A stretch of DNA of 64,000 nt, from assembly GCA_033239525.1 (NCBI GenBank), contig BSYO01000003.1, positions 4,272,001 through 4,336,000 of the forward strand, in the 5' to 3' direction. The number at the start of each line of letters is the position of its first letter. Position 1 is the first letter of the stretch. The position numbers and the translations under genes were made by a program. This stretch comes from Nepenthes gracilis (lineage: Eukaryota > Streptophyta > Magnoliopsida > Caryophyllales > Nepenthaceae). Shown one piece after another: positions 58,364 through 64,000 of the stretch. A model generated the notes under the pieces. That model ran no database searches and was not told where the DNA came from. It worked only from the letters and a program-made list of their open reading frames with translations.

Positions 58364-58436
58364 TATAATAAGAAAATTTGATAATATAAAAGTTATATAT
58401 GCGCATTATTACAATTCATTTATCATAAATAAATTA
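58364..58436. repeat. 73-bp direct repeat, copy 1
   Basis: TATAATAAGAAAATTTGATA through ATCATAAATAAATTA; it matches 59,901-59,973 with no difference that I could see. Confidence 0.85.
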
Positions 58437-58544
58437 ATTTTAAAAGCACTTCGGATTTCCATTCGTCGTGGCCTTAAGCTCTCCAGGAACAAGCATTCTA
58501 TGTGCATGACACTTCGGAAATCTCTCGCAGATTACCGGTGGGAT

Positions 58545-58740
58545 TTTACAGATTTCCAAATCGGCATTTGAAGAACCGATTCCAGTCCAAATAGGCATTT
58601 GAAGGTAGAAAAACCGATTTCAATTCAAATCGGCTGAGGAAAAATCCAAATCGGCCTTTGAGATGCAAAAATCCGATTTTATTTCTAAATCGGCCTTTGA
58701 GGTACAAAAATCCGATTTCATTTCTAAATCGGTATTTCCG
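58545..58740. repeat. Tandem repeat, about 48-50 bp, AAATCGGCCTTTGAG type
   Basis: About four units of the form AAATCGGCCTTTGAGGTACA then AAAATCCGATTTCATTTCT. Each unit carries the inverted pair AAATCGG/CCGATTT. Confidence 0.8.
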
Positions 58741-58789
58741 AAGCAACACGAAATCCGGTTTAAAATCCAAACCGCATCATCTCTCAATT

Positions 58790-58912
58790 TACATCACCGA
58801 GCGGCCCAAAAGCGGTCGAGATGTCAAAAGAGGCCGAAAATTTGAAAATTTTGGTTACGTGAAAAGAGGCCGAAAATTTGTTACATCACCGAGCTGCCCA
58901 AAAGAGGTCGAA
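58790..58912. repeat. Two-copy tandem repeat, about 94 bp
   Basis: ACATCACCGAGCGGCCCAAA (about 58,790) recurs as ACATCACCGAGCTGCCCAAA (about 58,883). Confidence 0.7.
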
Positions 58913-58934
58913 TAATCCGAGAAATGAAAAAATG

Positions 58935-59225
58935 AGTCACCAAATCGGAGTAAAAATCCGGAGTGACCAGAGTCACCAAATTCGAGTAAAAATCCTCACC
59001 AAATCCGAGTAAAAATCCTATGACCAGAGTCACCAAATCTGAGTAAAAATCCGGGAGTGACGTGAAAGTAAATGTGATCACCAAATCGGAAAAAATATCC
59101 GGGTGACCAAAAATATGGAGTGTGTAAAAATATCCTGATGACTTGGAGTCACCAAACCCGAGTAAAAATATTCGGCATGTGTCACCAAATCCATTTGTTG
59201 ACCAAAAATATGGAGTCACCAAATA
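58935..59225. repeat. Tandem repeat, GTCACCAAATCCGAGTAAAA type
   Basis: About seven irregular units of 25-50 bp made of GTCACCAAATCCGAGTAAAA and ATCCGGGTGACC. This creates a 127-codon minus-strand frame with repeated DFYSDLVTLV, which is not a gene. Confidence 0.8.
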
Positions 59226-59289
59226 GTTAATAAACTCGAGTGACTCACTATAATTCAAAATCATTAAAAATTCTAAGTAATCAATCCCA

Positions 59290-59900
59290 TCGGGTTAGGC
59301 ATGGGGGTTAGAGAAAAGAGTAAAAGTTCAAACCGCTTTCTAATCTACGGTGAATATTCAACCGCTTGATCCAATCCACCTACAAGTTGACAATGGATAA
59401 GATCAACCGTTTATAAAATCCTCCAAGAGAGGATGAGTCTCCAAAAACCTCCAGAGAGGATTAGGATTTCAAAGATCTTAGGATGGTCAAATAGGGAAAA
59501 CCTCCAAAACTTTTTGCAGAGATGATAAAAGAGAAAACCTCCAAGAGAAGGGGAGTGGGAAAAACTAATCCCTTCCAAATCTACATCCCAAAAATACCAT
59601 CTCAAACCAAGTATCAAAAAAGGATGAGATTCTCTTTCTCTATTATGTGACTTCCTCAAATCACTCCTCCCACCAAATATATACTCTTTTTTTTATTCTC
59701 AAAAGGCCATGACCGACTTGAAGTTTTGGGGATTTGAGACCATCTTGTCTACTTTTGTGTTGCACAGATTCGATTCAAGACTATGGAGACGGATCCGTCG
59801 GATCGACAAACAAGAAGATCCGATTTATGCCTGACCCGATTCACAATCCGATTGAACACGTTAATAATTTTTCCTTAGAGAATTCAAAGTTATATATATA
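59290..59900. other. Repeat-derived segment with a TATA-like site
   Basis: Contains several CCTCCAAGAGAGG-like motifs (59,420-59,560) and an AAATATATACTC near 59,685. A 172-codon + strand frame (59,734-60,252) crosses the second 73-bp repeat and is not recognised, so it is not called as a gene. An LTR fragment is possible. Confidence 0.3.
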
Positions 59901-59973
59901 TATAATAAGAAAATTTGATAATATAAAAGTTATATATGCGCATTATTACAATTCATTTATCATAAATAAATTA
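59901..59973. repeat. 73-bp direct repeat, copy 2
   Basis: Matches 58,364-58,436. Downstream, GTGAAAGTAAATGTGAT (about 60,132) and GGTTAGAGAAAAGAGTA (about 60,248) also recur in the same order after copy 1 (about 59,060 and 59,306). The whole region is therefore a diverged duplication whose first copy has gained tandem arrays. Confidence 0.85.
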
Positions 59974-60560
59974 GTTCTAATGATGTCCTGTCTGAGTCAC
60001 GTTGTGAAGGATCGATTGGAGATCCATCTTTCAACTTGGGGTTATACACTACAAATTACAAATAAGATGTCAACGCCTATTCCATTGAAATACTTCTCAA
60101 ATCAAATCCTTCACTCTAGATTGGATGTACGCGTGAAAGTAAATGTGATGAAAATGCAGGGAGTGTGTGAGATGCTTGAAGGAGGCATGTGCTCCATTTG
60201 TTGCACTGCTAGGAGTGGCTCACTATTGTCGCCGTCGGGTGGCAGTGGTTAGAGAAAAGAGTATTGGTTTTATCTCCTAGTTTCTTTGTGTGCTGAGTGC
60301 TAGGATCGGGATTTCGATCTTAGGACACCACTTTGGCAGTTTGTGGAAGTGAGAATCCCTTCTCTCCACTACTGGAGAGGGTATTTGTAAGCTCTGTTAG
60401 GGAGGTTTTAAGAGTTGAGATCTCCGACGTTTGTCGGGATTCATCAGCTCTATAGGCTGTGAATGTCACATTGTGAAGACGAGGAGACCACTATACCCAT
60501 GCAACCCTATTTGACTTCTCTCGGTGGGCCTTACTGGATTTTTTCATCGAACCTCACTGG

Positions 60561-60661
60561 AATGTTGCCTCTAGGTTGGGCCTTTTGCTAATCCGGGGCT
60601 CTGGGCCTTACTTTTGAACCTCCTGGAATGTTGTCGCTAGGTTGGGCCTTTTTGCTAATCC
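60561..60661. repeat. Two-copy tandem repeat, about 63 bp
   Basis: GGAATGTTGCCTCTAGGTTG then GGCCTTTTGCTAATCCGG at 60,561-60,597 recurs at 60,624-60,661 with small changes. Confidence 0.75.
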
Positions 60662-60719
60662 GGCTTGTCTTCTTCTAATTGGGTTTCGTTGATTTCAATC
60701 CAGATTCATGCTGAACCCA

Positions 60720-61275
60720 TCAAGTTTCATTATTTGAGCATATAATATCAAATTACAAACCTTAGCTTCTTTGAAATGTGATAAATCCAATAATTAGCCA
60801 ACCAACCCACACACATCGATAAAGCTCCAATTTAATGTCACTATATCTTTTTTAATAAGTATATTCTATCAAAAAAATATGTATAAATATTAAGGTCATC
60901 TAATATATAAATTAGGATAACCAATAAAATAAATAATACATCATAAAAAAATGAGCCAATTACAGACAAATCCAAAAATGAAGACTTACTACCTCCCCTA
61001 ATATATTTGGGAACCAAAAACATGGAGACGAGAATCCTACTATATAGGACTCAAATATTTAGAAGGAGAATTCTACTGTGTATGATTGCAATATTCATCA
61101 TCACCTCAAATACCTTTCATATACAAAAAAATTTCGATTGTATACTTGAAAAAATAATTATTTTCGTTTTTTCATAAATAATATAGTTTAGCTACCAGGG
61201 ATATTCAATCTTAAATATGCTTGGTAGATTTTGCCTTCTATTTGATTGCGATCTACTCGATAGTCCCTATTCTAT
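60720..61275. other. AT-rich intergenic stretch, nothing recognised
   Basis: No coding or repeat structure apart from AT richness. A 60-codon hydrophobic minus-strand frame is not supported. Confidence 0.35.
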
Positions 61276-61279
61276 TCAT

Positions 61280-61680
61280 CATACTATTATACACACCATA
61301 TTCTATTACAAATAATACTCCAAAAATGATTTGTGAGAGAAAACTTGAAGAATAAAATGATACATAAATTCTTCCTACACCTACACAACACACAATTTGA
61401 TGGAAAATGAAGATATTTGAGGCTATTCAATGTCCCGAGGCGATCTCTAATCATTAACCAAAGAATTAAGATGTGAGAGGGATGAACCAATGGCTAGCAA
61501 ACAAGATTATCCCATGCCACCTTGATGCCAACCAATTACAAAATCGTCCAAGCTGACCTAACAGCAAAAGAGCCATTAGTCCTGAGATCCCAACAAATGG
61601 AATCCAAGAAAGAGGAGTTTAGGTAATATGATGGTGAAGGCTTAATTAAGGGTCTCATCGTCAATTGGGCGTGAGGTGTC
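61280..61680 (-). pseudogene. LINE 3'-end remnant (zf-RVT type)
   Basis: The minus strand reads FAVRSAWTIL, then HPSHILILWLMIRDRLGTLN and SNCVLCRCRKN followed by HFWSIICNRIW. This is the plant LINE zf-RVT pattern: a tryptophan-rich LWLxIRDRL block, a Cys-x2-Cys, then a W. It has stops and no RT upstream, so it is a fragment. An open frame of 67 codons (61,287-61,490) covers the best part. Confidence 0.7.
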
Positions 61681-61699
61681 TATCTCCACCAGATATTGC

Positions 61700-64000
61700 A
61701 AATGATATAATTTATCTTAGTATTTTCCTAAAGGCCTATACCCTAATATGATATGCCAGAATAACTAAAATGGTAATTTCAGATATTAATGGCTATTTCC
61801 TTTTATATTCATCATCTATATTAAGGGATAAATTATAGGTTGAACTTAGTTAATTGACCATATTAATTAAGAACCAAATATATACAGAATGACATGTTTT
61901 CACACACCTAATTCTTATATATGTTCCCAACTTGTTATGATCATGACTTATGAAGCATACATAAAAAGATTAATGAATATAATTGTTCGGATGAGTAATA
62001 TTTTTGTGAGTTTCATACTCATTGGATATATATTGTATTTTGATTGATGTTGGTTCTTTGCTCAAGCAAACAATTGAGTAAATCACTTAAAAATAATGGT
62101 TTTGAACAAAAAAAAAATGGTTGTATGACTACTATTTTAACTAAAAACTTTCAAAAGTGTTTTCCGCTAATGTTTGTATGTCAGGTACTTTCAAAATAAT
62201 GGTTCATAAGAGGCACATGTGTTAAATTCACTCGAGTGGTGCTTGAGTGTAATCACTTATCCAATTTTATTATATTAGTATGAGTTTCTAATTTGTAACA
62301 TGAAAAGAAGAAATAAAGCAAAAACTCTAAGCCATCTACCTGGACCTATCTTATGTTAGATTTTTTATCAATATTAAACACGTTAATATTTTTTTGTGCA
62401 GATTATTTTACTATTTATTTTACATTATCTGTTCTTATTTCGTTCATGACAATTTTTTTATTATAAGGTATTATAACATAGGATGTTTTGTAGGTCTATA
62501 TCAATCAAAACTCATATACAATAAAGATATATTTTGGATTCTAAGTCCTACCGCATAATTATTCACTTATTACAAAAAAGGTTTTCAATGTGATAGTCAA
62601 ATGTTTGTTTGTCCCATTTTATTTGTATATTTGAATTGATTTACCACATCCTTACAAATTTAAATAAAAAAGTATTCATTTAATCTCTGTAAATATTTAT
62701 TTTCAACTTTAGATAAGTAAAACTTTGATATATCTCCTAATAACAGTGAGAGAAATTATCATATTTTAATAATTAAGGGTGAACCAATAATGAGAAACAC
62801 AGATAGCATCCTTTTACCCTTTCTTGCACTATCACCATCACTTAAAGTATCAGACCATAATGTCTTTTCCCCCATCAATCAAATGACACCCTTCTTTTTT
62901 ATTACGAGTCTTGTATGCATCAAATGGCAAAATCACCACAATATATACTTTGTTTATTTCTTGTTAATGCTTGCCATTAATTACCAACCAATTATCCATG
63001 GACATCTCATAAATGTCATTGTAAGATGTCTCCCTCTGGCTTATTTTTCTTTTAATTTCTTTTGTTGTAGCATGAACCCATCATCATATGAAAACTAAAA
63101 ATCAAAGAATTTCAAACCAAAATATCATGTATTAATATTTAGCATCTAAAAAGAAAATGGCAAAGCTTTAATTCACAAAAATGCAAGGAGAAATAGCAGA
63201 AATGTGAACTCGAATGATAAAAAAAACTGAAATTTGGTTAATTTTAAATAGATTTGCAATGCAGCATTTGCCACCAACCATTTTGCATTCTCAATCTTTT
63301 CGTGACCAGCCTTGTTTGTTTCCATTCACTACTTCCTTATTAATTTATTATTGAGGATGATACAAATTCAAGCATCAAAAACCAGAGGAACAGTGACAAG
63401 CTCGTGACCATGTCATGTTTTCTTCTTATATATATAAAACAAGAAAACATGACATATATATATATATAGCCATCAAATTAATTCCAAGGTCACTTTTGTC
63501 ACCACAAAAGCCAATAAAGAAAAAATAGGAATGAAAACATAAAATTAATTAGTGATGTATAATTTGAATTAGAATTTGATTTAAGAGAATTCAATGCAGA
63601 TATTTAAATTGTCTAATCCATATCATGTATACCATAAATTAAAACAAGAGTTCAAATATATAAAAAATATTTTTTGACTTATCAAATAATACTCAAATTG
63701 GTAAAATATTAGTCAAGCTAAAATAATTGAAGTAAAATGAGATGAATAAATGTTTTTGAAGAGTTGCACTCCATGCCTCAATTTTTTGGAGGGGAGAATA
63801 TGTTGTGGAGACTTGACTGCTGTATTTTTTAAGCTAAAGTATTATATGACTTATTTCCAAGTAAGTATTTTATGTGGACCTGATAGACTTTTTTGTTCAT
63901 GTTCCAAAATAAAAGCCCCTTTTTAGCTAAGAAAACTTGTATTTGTAGAAGCTCAATGCTTTCATCGAGGATGATTGAGTAACCTCATTTAGGCAAATGA
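61700..64000. other. AT-rich intergenic region, no supported gene
   Basis: Nothing recognised except the hairpin at 63,410-63,455. The 102-codon frame at 62,790-63,098 has no family resemblance or gene context and is probably chance. Confidence 0.35.
63410..63455. repeat. Perfect 15-bp inverted repeat with AT-rich loop
   Basis: ATGTCATGTTTTCTT (63,410-63,424) and AAGAAAACATGACAT (63,441-63,455) are exact reverse complements around a 16-base loop containing TATATATATA. Confidence 0.85.

Noticed and set aside
58881..59264. 127-codon minus-strand frame with repeated DFYSDLVTLV
   Set aside because: It is a translation of the tandem repeat at 58,935-59,225, not a protein gene.
59734..60252. 172-codon + strand frame
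   Set aside because: It crosses the 73-bp direct repeat and an AT run and has no family resemblance. The homologous first copy of the region does not keep the frame.

Overview
This is nuclear DNA from a flowering plant, most likely a eudicot. It is AT-rich, with long non-coding stretches, GT-AG introns, simple repeats and many LTR and LINE retrotransposon remains. There are no operons, ribosome binding sites or bacterial features. Most of the window is repeat-derived. Only two host protein genes can be supported, and both are on the + strand.

Layout: 1-4,280 is the 3' part of a decayed SIRE/Maximus-like Copia element (reverse transcriptase, RNase H, 3' region, polypurine tract, LTR). A truncated minus-strand Copia LTR with the start of gag follows (4,925-6,060). 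A very large solo LTR (7,340-13,329, target duplication ATTTT) contains GC-rich minisatellites, a GT-rich stretch and an AAT-rich insertion. 13,335-17,220 is AT-rich and has no convincing gene. 17,220-22,900 alternates copies of an AT-rich repeat with GC-rich segments, including an array of about 18 units of 50 bp ahead of a probable Gypsy LTR.

Gene 1 (23,790-41,705) is a complete beta-carbonic anhydrase in eight exons encoding 256 residues. Its introns have been invaded repeatedly. Intron 3 (7.0 kb) holds a decayed minus-strand LINE that is itself interrupted by LTR sequence. Intron 4 holds an LTR-like promoter region. Intron 5 holds a full-length antisense Copia element (34,962-39,849) with 288-bp LTRs and a CACTT target duplication. 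All eight exons stay open and splice in frame. A 1,158-bp solo LTR (TATAT duplication) lies just downstream.

Gene 2 (coding 44,549-46,544, with a probable 5' UTR exon near 43,767-43,889) is a small OB-fold nucleic-acid-binding protein of the At4g28440-like / SOSS-B-like type, 137 residues in two coding exons.

46,600-64,000 has no supported host gene. It holds MITE-like elements, a local 0.5-0.7 kb direct duplication (56,978-58,253), a minisatellite-rich repeat block (58,364-60,720) and a LINE zf-RVT remnant (about 61,280-61,680). I found no undescribed biological system. The points most worth following are the intact carbonic anhydrase gene despite heavily loaded introns, the 6-kb solo LTR, and two related GC-rich tandem arrays.
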